Assembly (NCBI GenBank): GCA_003427395.1
Contig: BFEA01000168.1
Coordinates: forward strand, 511,370-543,778
Origin: Chara braunii
Lineage: Eukaryota; Streptophyta; Charophyceae; Charales; Characeae
Direction of reading: 5' to 3'
Length of the DNA stretch: 32,409 nt
The position numbers and the translations under genes were made by a program. Shown one piece after another: positions 16,372-24,490 of the stretch (positions are counted from its first letter, which is position 1; every line of letters starts with the position of its first letter). The notes below the pieces were generated by a model. That model was not told where the DNA came from and searched no databases. It was given only the letters and a program-made list of their open reading frames with translations.

Positions 16372-16389
16372 TGGCGCCGTTGTTGGGGA
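16372..16389 (+). promoter_or_regulatory. Primer binding site, tRNA-Asp type
   Basis: TGGCGCCGTTGTTGGGGA matches, at 16 of 18 positions, the plant Ty3 primer site complementary to the 3' end of tRNA-Asp (the TGGCGCCGTTGCCGGGGA type used by Athila-like elements). It follows CGCAACAAAAA, so the 5' LTR should end with ...CA at about 16367. Both differences are C to T. It sets the start of the internal region and the direction of element 2. Confidence 0.85.
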
Positions 16390-16576
16390 CTCAAAAATTT
16401 TGAGTTCCTGGGAGTGGACCTTGGTCACAATATTCAGTGACTAGGCAGCAGTCTAGCATATTTTGTACAAGGCCCGAATCAGGTCAGAGAGAATTTCGGC
16501 TAGAGGAGCCGTGAGAGGAAGGGCCTCTTGCAGAAGTCTATCTGAAGTGACTTAGAACCTATCTTCTAGAAACCAG

Positions 16577-16973
16577 ATGATGACTGAAGAGTATAATGTC
16601 TTAGAAACCCTAACTCGTGTCACCTGTGGTGGTGTTTTTCCCTATATGTTTATCAAATGTATTACTTGTGCGAAAAATACAACGACTGTGCATGTGCTTG
16701 TCTCTAGATTCCTTGACACTGATGATTATGATATTCGACCCTACATCCTAGAAGGGGCTGACCAGGACACGAGATTCTTTACCAACTGGGATGTTATTGT
16801 GAGGTGTGTCGAAGCAGAGGGATCAATTGAGACAGCAAGGGATAAAGGCGAGTTGGAGCCTGTTGCCGAGTGTCTACAAGAAGATTCCCACCCCGCCAGT
16901 GCCCAAAGGATTCTGCGAAGGTAGGAACTGGCAGCCAATCATCAATGCAGCGTTGAGAAGGCAGAGTTGGTAG
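16577..16973 (+). pseudogene. Accessory module copy A (FPY...FLDT.EYD.RPY family), unknown
   Basis: The first part (ATG 16577 or 16580) reads TRVTCGGVFPYMFIKCITCA, then HVLVSRFLDTDDYDIRPYIL. A second part in another phase at 16881-16973 reads KIPTPPVPKGFCEGRNWQPI followed by INAALRRQSW. Both parts have counterparts in copies B and C in the same order, so they form one ancestral module of about 130-150 residues. A frame change or small intron lies between the halves at about 16830-16880. The paired Cys (CITC) recurs as CVTC in copy B. I do not recognise the family. The copy sits in the leader of a retrotransposon, where some plant elements carry extra ORFs. Confidence 0.6.
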
Positions 16974-16980
16974 GCAGCCC

Positions 16981-17433
16981 ATGTCGGCTGTAACTAGAGC
17001 GATAGAGGTGACCAGGATCACGGCTGGAGGTGCTTTCCCATACGTCATTGAGCGATGTGTGACTTGTGAGCACGACTCAGTGATTCTATACGTCCTTGTA
17101 GTCCGATTCCTTGATACAAATGAGTATGATGTAAGGCCATATGTATCTGCTGAAACAAGGAGAGGGGTTGATTACGAGGCGTGCTGGGTCGTTGTTACTG
17201 AGTATATCTTAGATGAAAGGTTGTTGTTGAAACAACAATGAAAGAAAGTGACGTGGAGTGTCCTACCTAGAGAGTTTGAGAAATTCCCAAGCCCTCCTGT
17301 GCGTGCTAGCTTCTGTAACGGGAAGGACTGGGGACCAATCCTCAACGCGGTATTGATCGAGTGTGGTGAGCTATGTCGATCGATATCCACACTCCTGATG
17401 ATGGAGAGAGCTTCTGCTTTGAGGTCTATCTAG
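16981..17433 (+). pseudogene. Accessory module copy B, unknown
   Basis: ATG 16981 opens TRITAGGAFPYVIERCVTCE, then LYVLVVRFLDTNEYDVRPYV, then a TGA at 17239-17241. The same phase continues with REFEKFPSPPVRASFCNGKD and WGPILNAVLIECGEL up to 17433. Copy B is thus one frame with one stop, the best-preserved copy, and it shows that the two halves belong together. Compared with copy A, the identical cores are GG.FPY, C.TC, RFLDT, YD.RPY, FP.PPV and W.PI.NA. Similarity is around one half over the cores by eye. It could encode a small, partly beta-rich protein; I assign no function. Confidence 0.6.
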
Positions 17434-17699
17434 ACGAGCATCAAGTGACTGTCATCGGGGCTGTGAGAGGATGCGACACTAAGTTAGGTAGGCACGACGA
17501 GATTGGCATGGTAAAGCACTACCTTAAGCTTATGCGAGCGACTGCTTTTAGAGCAATTACAGACCAGACTAAGATTAGGCATCTACTGATTGCAAGAGTT
17601 CGGATGGCAGGAGAGTGATGCTACATGCGAGAAACGAGACCATCTTATCTAGACAGTGCCCTGCGGACAATTTGGCTGGAGGCACTAAAGACAGCCCAA
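17373..17699 (+). pseudogene. Second kind of accessory ORF in element 2, unknown
   Basis: ATG 17373 opens 81 codons (MSIDIHTPDDGESFCFEVYL, DEHQVTVIGAVRGCDTKLG, then HDEIGMVKHYLKLMRATAFR) with TGA at 17616-17618. The same phase continues as CYMRETRPSYLDSALRTIWL EALKTAQSND before it closes near 17699. The composition is that of a normal globular protein. It overlaps the end of copy B in another phase by about 60 bases, as compact ORF clusters do. I recognise no domain. Confidence 0.5.
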
Positions 17700-17703
17700 A
17701 GCA

Positions 17704-17919
17704 ATGATACTGGAATGTGAAAACTCTATGTCAATTGCGACTGTGACCATTGGTAAGGGATGGCTAGATAAAGTAATTGAAGATGACAACCCCTTTGAGA
17801 TAGTGAGGCATGACGTATTACATGGAGGTGCGCGGAAAAAGGGTCAGGTTGGAAGGCTTAGTAGGCACTGCAAAGGATTAGACGGACCGAAGATAAAAAA
17901 GGATCATAGGAGTCACTAG
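17704..17919 (+). pseudogene. Possible continuation of the accessory ORF, unknown
   Basis: The frame from 17704 encodes 71 codons: MSIATVTIGKGWLDKVIEDD, then NPFEIVRHDVLHGGARKKGQ and a basic end (KGLDGPKIKKDHRSH). It follows the previous frame by a few bases in another phase and may be its C-terminal part after an indel. No family is recognised. Confidence 0.4.
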
Positions 17920-17929
17920 GGACTACGGA

Positions 17930-18296
17930 ATGTCTGGCTACTGCCCGACAATCACGCCAGCACTGAACGCCCTAGTTCCTTTTACCAGTGGAGAAACTTT
18001 TCCCTACAAGATAGAGCGTTGTGTATCCCTGGAGGAGAGGCATGCCCCTGGAAAGGCGTACATCCTTGTAGTGAAGTTCCTCGACACTGGAGAGTATGAT
18101 ACCCGGCCCTACGTCCCTTCATTGAGGAAGAAAGGGACAGATCGTGAGTCTTTTTGAAACTGGATTAATAATATAAACATCGATTGTGTTTGATAGGTTT
18201 CCCGAGCCCCATCTTCCAGAAAGTTTTACTGACGGCAAAAACTGGAAACCAATTTTAAACGCAATCCTAAGAGAGAAAAAGTTCAGGAAGAAATAG
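17930..18296 (+). pseudogene. Accessory module copy C, unknown
   Basis: ATG 17930 opens a frame that reads ETFPYKIERCVSLEERHA, then YILVVKFLDTGEYDTRPYV and a stop at 18155-18157. The second half at 18198-18296 reads FPEPHLPESFTDGKNWKPIL followed by NAILREKKFRKK and TAG. It has the same order of parts as copies A and B. Between the halves, GATC|GTGAGT at 18138-18147 and TTTGATAG| at 18188-18195 look like intron borders, but joining there does not give the aligned phase, so I do not claim splicing. This copy ends 25 bp before the gag start and so lies directly against it. Confidence 0.6.
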
Positions 18297-18321
18297 GAGC
18301 TTAACCAGTAAGCTAGACAAA

Positions 18322-19317
18322 ATGGTCAAAGGACCGAGCGCACGGCAGAGCCGTGCTAGTTCCTCCGCTGCTGACGGAGAAGTGACCACTACCGCAGTTC
18401 TTCGAGAGATGTTGAACCGAATAGAGGCCATGAAGACTGGGATGGACACCATGAATGTCCGACTAGACCTTCCAAGAGCTAAGGTACCTCCAGAGAACAT
18501 ACCCTGCTTTGATGGAACCAAGGTTAGGGAGTTCCTGGAGGACTATGATGTCTTCGGTATGAGCCATGGTTGGTCGGATAAACAGAAGTTGAAAGCTCTG
18601 CTAGCGTATGTTGAACCTAAGATGAGGGTGTCTGTGACAAAAACGACACAAGGGCTGATAACATGGACGGGCGTTAGACAAAAGATGCTGGAAAAATACG
18701 CCAAGTATGACGTCCTAACAACCATGCAAAATTTGTTGGATGTACGACGCTCCAAATACGCTACCCTCGATCAATTCCTAGAGGATTTTGAGAGGGTTGT
18801 GCAGAGAGTACCCTTCCTAGACGAGGCACAAAAATGTTATGTCTTGCTGACTAACTTCGCAGAGGATGAAAGGAAGAGTGTGGTAAGTCGCGCTGCCCAT
18901 CATCCTCTAAAGTGGGAAGAAGTGGTTGAGATGGTCTGTGAGCTGCCTTCCGTGTCCAACCGAAAGTGGTCTTCGGAAAAGATGAACGCAATCACTACTG
19001 CAAGAGAGGGAAATGTTGAGGCAGTTACGGGAGGAAACTTGAAGGCCGAGGAGATCTTTGGTCTCCTCGTTAAGTTTGGTAGCTTTGAAAAGTTAACCCT
19101 TCCTGCCCCAGCAACTCAAGCCCTAGTTGGAGCCGAAGAAGATAAAGAAGAAAGGAAGAAGGAGAAGCAAAAGGAAGAGAGTGAGAGTGAGAGTAAAAGT
19201 AGTGATGATGATGACGCTAGGCGAAGGAGAAAGGAAAAACGAAAGAAGGAGCGCTACCGGGATTGGAGGAAGGCTAATAAGAACCGAGATTGGCAAAGGA
19301 GAGATGACCCCCTTTGA
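18322..19317 (+). pseudogene. Element 2 gag
   Basis: ATG 18322 opens 331 codons. After a basic head (MVKGPSARQSRASSSAADGE) and a short coiled region (REMLNRIEAMKTGMDTMNVR) comes a retrotransposon Gag core (IPCFDGTKVREFLEDYDVFG, YAKYDVLTTMQNLLDVRRSK, LDQFLEDFERVVQRVPFLDE). A long Lys/Glu/Arg-rich hinge follows. The frame ends at TGA 19315-19317, directly before the zinc knuckle, which continues in the same phase; a CGA or TGG codon was probably there before. The Gag core itself has no stop. It would form the particle and bind RNA. Confidence 0.9.
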
Positions 19318-19698
19318 TGTTATTATTGTGACGAGGAAGGCCATACTCTAACCCGGTGTCCGACGTTAGAGAAAACTCTTGAAGAAAGGATTGTCAAAAA
19401 AAAACGCCAATGGGCACATCTGTGATGCCAATTGGAACAAGGTAGATTTCTGAGCAGTAATCCTAGAAAAGGCTAAGGCAAATAAGGATAAAAAGAAGAA
19501 GGTTAGGGTTAATGCTATCACCTTTGATGGTATACTACCTCCGAAGATAGTGGCCCAAGACAACAGTCCTGGCCCAAGACAGCAGTCCTGGAAGCCAAAG
19601 CCAATGTATCCCATATCAGTCAGAAGGAGGTTGAAGAGAAAAAGCGGGAGAAGGCTCAAAGAGAGTTAAACCAACTGATTGATGGGACCAAGGACCTA
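19318..19698 (+). pseudogene. Element 2 zinc knuckle and linker, frame-broken
   Basis: Immediately after the gag stop, in phase, comes C-x2-C-x4-H-x4-C (CYYCDEEGHTLTRC, 19318-19359). An A run at 19397-19405 then shifts the phase. The reading NGHICDANWNKVDF-stop-AVILEKAKANKDKKKK and VRVNAITFDGILPPKIVAQD is sensible in the shifted phase. A 19-bp tandem duplication, (G)GCCCAAGACA(A/G)CAGTCCTG at about 19552-19589, lies where the phase changes again. From there the original phase resumes (SQKEVEEKKREKAQRELNQL). Confidence 0.75.
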
Positions 19699-20361
19699 GT
19701 GAAGGAAGGAAAAGGAAAGGAAGCTGCCGGGAAAAAGAGGAAAGTGGTCTTGAGGTCCGAGGTTGAGGAGGGTGTCTCAATAGATGAATTAGTAAAGAAA
19801 CTGCTTGAAGAAACCGAGATCACCGTATCCTGGAAAGAGGCGGTAGCCCTGGTGCCAAAGTTTAGGGAAGAGCTAAAAAAGATGGTTGAGAGGCGAAAGG
19901 TAGAAATCAATAGCCTAAGACTTTTCCCTACGCATGTGGAAAGAGCCCCGCCTGGTACCAAGATGAGGTTTGGTAACATGTCGTGCAGATACTTGAATAT
20001 CTCCGTAAATGACGTGAAAGTTAGTGCCCTAGTGGACTCCGGGGCCGAGATGGTGTTTATGTCCTCAACCATGATGAGATCATGTGGGCTTGGAATAAAT
20101 AGGAAAGCCAATCACCAACTCTCCAATATAGCCGGATTCCTACCTTTGGAGGGATTCATTGATGATATGCCTATCCGAATTAGGACTTTGCAGAACGAGA
20201 TCCTAGGGTTTGTGGTTCCTAACTTGGACCATGATTGCATCCTAGGAACCCCTTTTCTACATAGGATGGAGGCTTGTGCAGACCGAGATCCTTGGGCCAT
20301 GATGGGGCGGCCTGACTCTCTCTCCAGGATCTTATCACTGGTCAAGAACAGGCTTTTGTGA
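19699..20361 (+). pseudogene. Element 2 aspartic protease
   Basis: The frame encodes a charged linker and a retropepsin-type domain: VSALVDSGAEMVFMSSTMMR with the catalytic Asp at 20035-20037 and an intact D-S-G-A motif, then FVVPNLDHDCILGTPFLHRM, the strand that contains I-L-G. The phase is lost at about 20310, because DLITGQEQAFVISDRHHPRH reads on sensibly in another phase. The frame as listed ends at TGA 20359-20361. The protease core could fold, but the polyprotein around it is interrupted. Confidence 0.85.
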
Positions 20362-21774
20362 TAAGTGATAGGCACCATCCTCGTCATCAGCAACATGTTA
20401 ACTCCCTTAAGCATAGAGAATCTGACAAGCTGATTGAGAAAGTACGAGCAAAGCTAAAAGAAAGTGGAATAACAGAGAGATGGAAGGATTTAAGGATGTT
20501 GTGAGGGCGGCAAAAGTTGGCACGATGCAGCTCACCTTCTCTGCAACTAGGCCTTTTTTAGGAAAATAGCCATCGGATCCAAGAGGAAGTATAAGCGCAA
20601 GGGCGTTAAGAAAAATTCGGTGGTAGTCCTGATAGAAACAGACTACAATGAGGCATTAGAAAAGGAAAGAAAGATAATTAAAAGATTAAGAGAGGTTGCA
20701 TTAAAAGGAGGAAGAATTACCCCAGTGAGGTTCAAAATAATGAAGATAGGAGCCGATGACTTCCTTCTGCCAGTTGAGGAGGACTTCATATGTGAATTAT
20801 GTCAAAAGTACAGTGGTGCCTTTTCCTTTAATGATGAGGAAAGGGGACGACTGGACGTTGACATGATCAAGATGGTCAAGATCTGGACCGTTCCTCACAC
20901 ACCTTGGAATGACAGACCCACAAAATATGCTCAGAAGGAAGAAGACGAGGTAATGAAGTACATAAACCAGAAGATCGCCTCCAACGTTGCAGAGTCAGCG
21001 AATGGTGCTTATGCCAATCACTAGTTTTATTTTTGGAAGCCGAGTAGAGGCCTGCGCTGGATATAAAACTTGCAAAAGTTGAATTCGGTAACGGCTCGCG
21101 ATGCGGGTAGCTTACCGAACGCGAATCTATTGGTCGAATATTTCGTCGGAAGGAGCATTTACTCCCTAATAGACTTGTACTCTAGCTATAACCAGTTCTC
21201 TATACATCCTACCAGTCGACCTATGACCGCCATGCATACACCTAGAGGCCTCATACAAACGTGTGTGGTGCCTCAAGGGTGGACGAATGGGGTCACGGTT
21301 GTTCAACGAGACATGCTGAAGGTCATGGAGGACATATGCCCAGAGGTTACGTTTTCATACATTGATGACAATCCGGTTAAAGGACCGAAGGAAAAGGATG
21401 AGACTTTAGTGGATGGTCGAGTCAGGCAGTTTGTGTAGGAACATGCGCAGGGAGTGACAAAAGTATTGGAAAGGTTGACTAAGTACAACTTAACAGCCAG
21501 GGGACTGAAATCGTTATTATTTCAAAAGGAGGTAACAATTCTAGGTTTTATGTGTTTTCTAAAAGGGAGAAGCCCTAATCCAAAGAAGGTGGATAAAATC
21601 TTGAACTAGCCTATGCCTCTAAAGACGATTGGGGAGGTAAGGAGCTTCCTAGGGGTCTGCAGCTTCTGGCGGATCTCCATTCCTAGGTTTGCCAGGATAG
21701 CGGAACTCCTTAGAGAGATGGTGCGACAAGGAGTTAGACTTGCGTGGTCCAATCAAAGAGAGGCGACGACATGA
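20362..21774 (+). pseudogene. Element 2 reverse transcriptase with several stops
   Basis: After a frame-broken linker, the frame from 20620 gives the RT start (DDFLLPVEEDFICELCQKYS, then IWTVPHTPWNDRP). Palm and finger motifs follow: LNSVTARDAGSLPNANLL, SIYSLIDLYSSYNQFSIHP and YIDD at 21358-21369, then the thumb with LTARGLKSLLFQKEVTILGF and EVRSFLGVCSFWR. In-phase stops stand at 21022 (TAG), 21064 (TAA), 21436 (TAG), 21607 (TAG) and 21772 (TGA). Those at 21436 and 21607 replace a Trp conserved in the family. Both catalytic Asp regions are present, unlike element 1, so the main damage is nonsense mutation, not deletion. Confidence 0.85.
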
Positions 21775-23231
21775 GCACTTCAAAATAAGCTAAGAGACGG
21801 TGGAGTCGTACTGGGGGTACCCCACTTTCACGATGAAAAGGGAAGACCTTTCATCATCGAGGTTGGCGGTGGCCCCATAACTTTAGGGGGAGTGTTTGTG
21901 CAAAAAGATGAAAATGGAAAAGAGAGACCACTTAGGTTTCAGAGTCGCACCCTTAATACGGTTGAGAGAGGCTATATTCAGTTTAGGAAGGAACTTCTCG
22001 CAATCCTACACTGTCTCAGGGTGTTCAAAGACTATATTATGAGACGAAGATTCATCCTAAGAACGGCTTCCACGACAGTCATCGAAGCAGTTAAGAGGCA
22101 TCAGCAAGTAGATGCCACAATCAGTAGATGGATAACTCATATATGGACGTATGATTTTGTATTAGAAAAATTACATACTGATAAGAATCGAGCCGATGGG
22201 TTAAGCCGCGTGGAATGGGGATCAGTAGATGATGAATCTCTTGAGGAGGCACCCTTCGTTGACGAATTCCTTATGGAAGACGATGATGAAGGGCTACCTC
22301 CTGCTCCCAATTGTTATACGGCCTCAACCATGGCAACCAGTAGAAAAGACTATTGGGGAGAAAAGGAAGATCCCTACCTCCACTATCTCTTGATTCAGGA
22401 GGATGAGGAAGAAGGATGGTATGGGATGGTACAACAGATCGTTATTGCAGCTCATGAGCTGGCTGAGAGTTCAAAAACGGCTGAGCGTCGATTGAATGAG
22501 ATAGAGGATGGGTCAGAAGAGCTGGAACAGAGTAAGGATGATAAAGGAAGGTTTAGAAAGGAAGAATATGATGGAGATTATAAGAGGATCGGTATGGTGA
22601 TGAGCAGTAATCACTTGAACGAGTTCTACCATGAGAGGACAAAAAGGACCTTTAGACTACGTAGGGGTCACATTTTTGTGGATGCTAAGGAAGGACTACC
22701 GCCACTGAGAGTGGTGCATGGTAAGGAAAGGCAACTAGAGGTGATCGTCGCGCTGCATGAGGGGCTTGCAGGGGGTCATAGGGGTGGTGATGCTACATAC
22801 TACAGAGTATCCCGACTATATCACTGGGATGGCCTGAGGGATATGGTTATGAGATATTGTAAGTCGTGTGAAGCCTGTCAGAAAAGGTTATCTATGAGAC
22901 TGATTGAACCCTTATACCCCACTGTTCTTGTTGAGCCTGGTAGTATTGTTCACCTTGATCTAATTACTATGTCACCTGGTAAGGATGGAATGATATATAT
23001 ATCAAATATGAGAGATAATATGTCTGGTTATGTTGAAGCAAAAGCCATCCGTAAGAAAACCGCAAAAGCAGTGGCAGATTGAATTGAGGAAATCTACCTA
23101 AGGTACCCCTTCATACGTGAGTTTGTGGCTGGTCAGGGATCACAGTTCAAGAACGAGATGGTAAGAAAACTCATGTTCAGACTTGGAGTCAGGATCGGAT
23201 TTGTGACACCATATCACCCTTAGGCTAATGC
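21775..23231 (+). pseudogene. Element 2 RNase H and integrase, first part
   Basis: The same phase continues with RNase H (PFIIEVGGGPITLGGVFVQK, then YIQFRKELLAILHC, DKNRADGLSRVEW). The family's T-D-G-G-P catalytic Asp reads V-G-G-G-P, so it is lost. An acidic spacer follows, then the integrase zinc finger (HEGLAGGHRGGDATYYRV, CKSCEACQKR) and the core. Its first Asp is in VHLDLITMS. The second catalytic motif, usually A-D-R-G-S, reads A-G-Q-G-S at about 23131-23145, so the second Asp is also lost. Stops: TGA 23080 where WIEEIYL is expected, and TAG 23221 in YHP-stop-AN where Gln is usual. Confidence 0.85.
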
Positions 23232-23852
23232 CCAGTGGAAAGAGGTCACAGAACACTAAAAGATGCTATATCAAAATGGTGCCAAGGTGATTCCAAAAGT
23301 TGGCCATCTTTCTTGAGAGCGTCTGTCTATGCTGACAATGTGACTGCCAAACAGACTACGGGTTATGCACCTGTTACACTCTGATATGGTCGATATGCTA
23401 CTTCTCCCATTGGGAACCTGGTTGAGACCTGGACCCATGAGGCACAAAGAGAGTCATACTCCACAGAGGAGTTGCCGAGGCTCAGGATCAGGCAGATCAA
23501 GGAAGTGGATGAAGCCATAATTGAGGCCGCAAAGTGGATGTCAGATAGCAGGTTATCTGATCAGACACGATGGAACAACAAGAGGTACATCACGAAGGAG
23601 TGACTCCAGGTTGGGGATATTGTACTTTTGCATGACACATCTCTCGAGACACAGTGGACCAAGAGATTGGAGGTCAGGTGGATGGGACCTTTCAGGATCA
23701 TCAAAGAGGTGGAAGGCAAGGCTTATGAGCTTGCAGAGATGGACGGTACGAAATCCCATGGTATAGTATCTGGCTCCCGGCTCCGAAAATTCATATTCAG
23801 AGATGCAGATTTGATTCCGAGTTCAGACAGAATGATGAGGCGGGGCCCGTGA
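23232..23852 (+). pseudogene. Element 2 integrase C-terminal part
   Basis: One missing base near 23231 moves the phase. From 23232 the frame reads PVERGHRTLKDAISKWCQGD (the third catalytic residue, Glu, is present), ADNVTAKQTTGYAPVTL-stop-YGR, then the C-terminal domain LQVGDIVLLHDTSL, RLEVRWMGPFRIIKEVEGKA and YELAEMDG, up to TGA 23850-23852. Internal stops are TGA 23382 (Trp expected in TLWYGR) and TGA 23601. The final part resembles the SH3-like GPY/F module (W-x-GPF-x-I). It ends 28 bp before the minisatellite. Confidence 0.85.
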
Positions 23853-23879
23853 GGCGTCTAGCATCAGCCTGGACATGCT

Positions 23880-24490
23880 GGGTCGTGGCCAGCATGCCCT
23901 CAGCATCGGTTGGGACGTGGTCAGTGTGCCGCCAACCGCGGGATCATTATGTGTTGGGACGTGGCCAGTGTGCCGCCAGCTTCAGACGATGATGATATGC
24001 TGGGACGAGGCCAGTGCGCCGCCAGCTTCAGATGATGATGATATGCTGGGACAAGGTCAGTGTGCCGCCAGCTTCAAATGATGATGATACGCTGGGACGT
24101 GGACAGTGTGCCGCCAACTTCAGATGATGATGATATGCTAGGACGTGGACAGTATGCCGCCAGCTACAGATGATGATGATATGCTAGGACGTGGACAGTG
24201 TTGCCGCCAGCTACAGGTGATGATGATATGTTGGGACGTGGACAGTGTGCCGCCAGCTACAGATGATGATGATATGCTCGGACGTGAATAGTGTTGCCGC
24301 CAGCTACAGATGATGATGATATGCTGGGACGTGGACAGTGTGCCGCCAGCTACTGATGATGATTATGTGCTGGGACGTGGCCAGTGAGCCGCCAGCTATG
24401 GATGATGATTATGTGTTGGGACGTGGCCAGTGAGCTGCCAACTATGGACTATAATTATACGCTAGGACGTGGCCCGTGTGCCGCCAGCTG
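23880..24490. repeat. 46-bp minisatellite after pol of element 2
   Basis: (G/A)GGACGTGG(A/C)CAGTGTGCCGCCAGC..GATGATGATATGCT units begin at 23956, 24002, 24048, 24094, 24140, 24186, 24233, 24279, 24326, 24372, 24418 and 24464, a period of 46-47 bp. Two irregular units at 23880 and 23912 precede them. The period is not a multiple of three, so it is not coding. It probably belongs to the 3' untranslated part or LTR of the element. Confidence 0.95.

Larger units (their letters stand above)
16372..24490 (+). mobile_element. Ty3-type LTR retrotransposon 2 with extra 5' ORFs, decayed
   Basis: The element has a tRNA-Asp-type primer binding site at 16372, a cluster of small ORFs at 16577-18296, then gag, protease, RT (YIDD at 21358-21369), RNase H, integrase with chromatin-side tail, and a 46-bp minisatellite. 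Almost all of gag-pol lies in one phase (frame of 18322) until 23231, interrupted mainly by nonsense changes. The 5' LTR can be at most about 170 bp if the RSH1 exon at 16063-16194 is outside the element, so it is short or truncated. I could not identify the 3' LTR, so the right border is only the end of the minisatellite. Confidence 0.85.

Noticed and set aside
18138-18197. Canonical small intron (GTGAGT...TAG) in accessory copy C
   Set aside because: Joining at these borders gives a phase that does not match the second halves of copies A and B, so the border motifs are probably chance.
23880-24490. CRISPR array
   Set aside because: The whole 46-bp unit repeats with only scattered changes; there are no unique spacers, and the genome is eukaryotic. 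The same holds for the 91-bp, 51-bp, 22-bp and 200-bp arrays.
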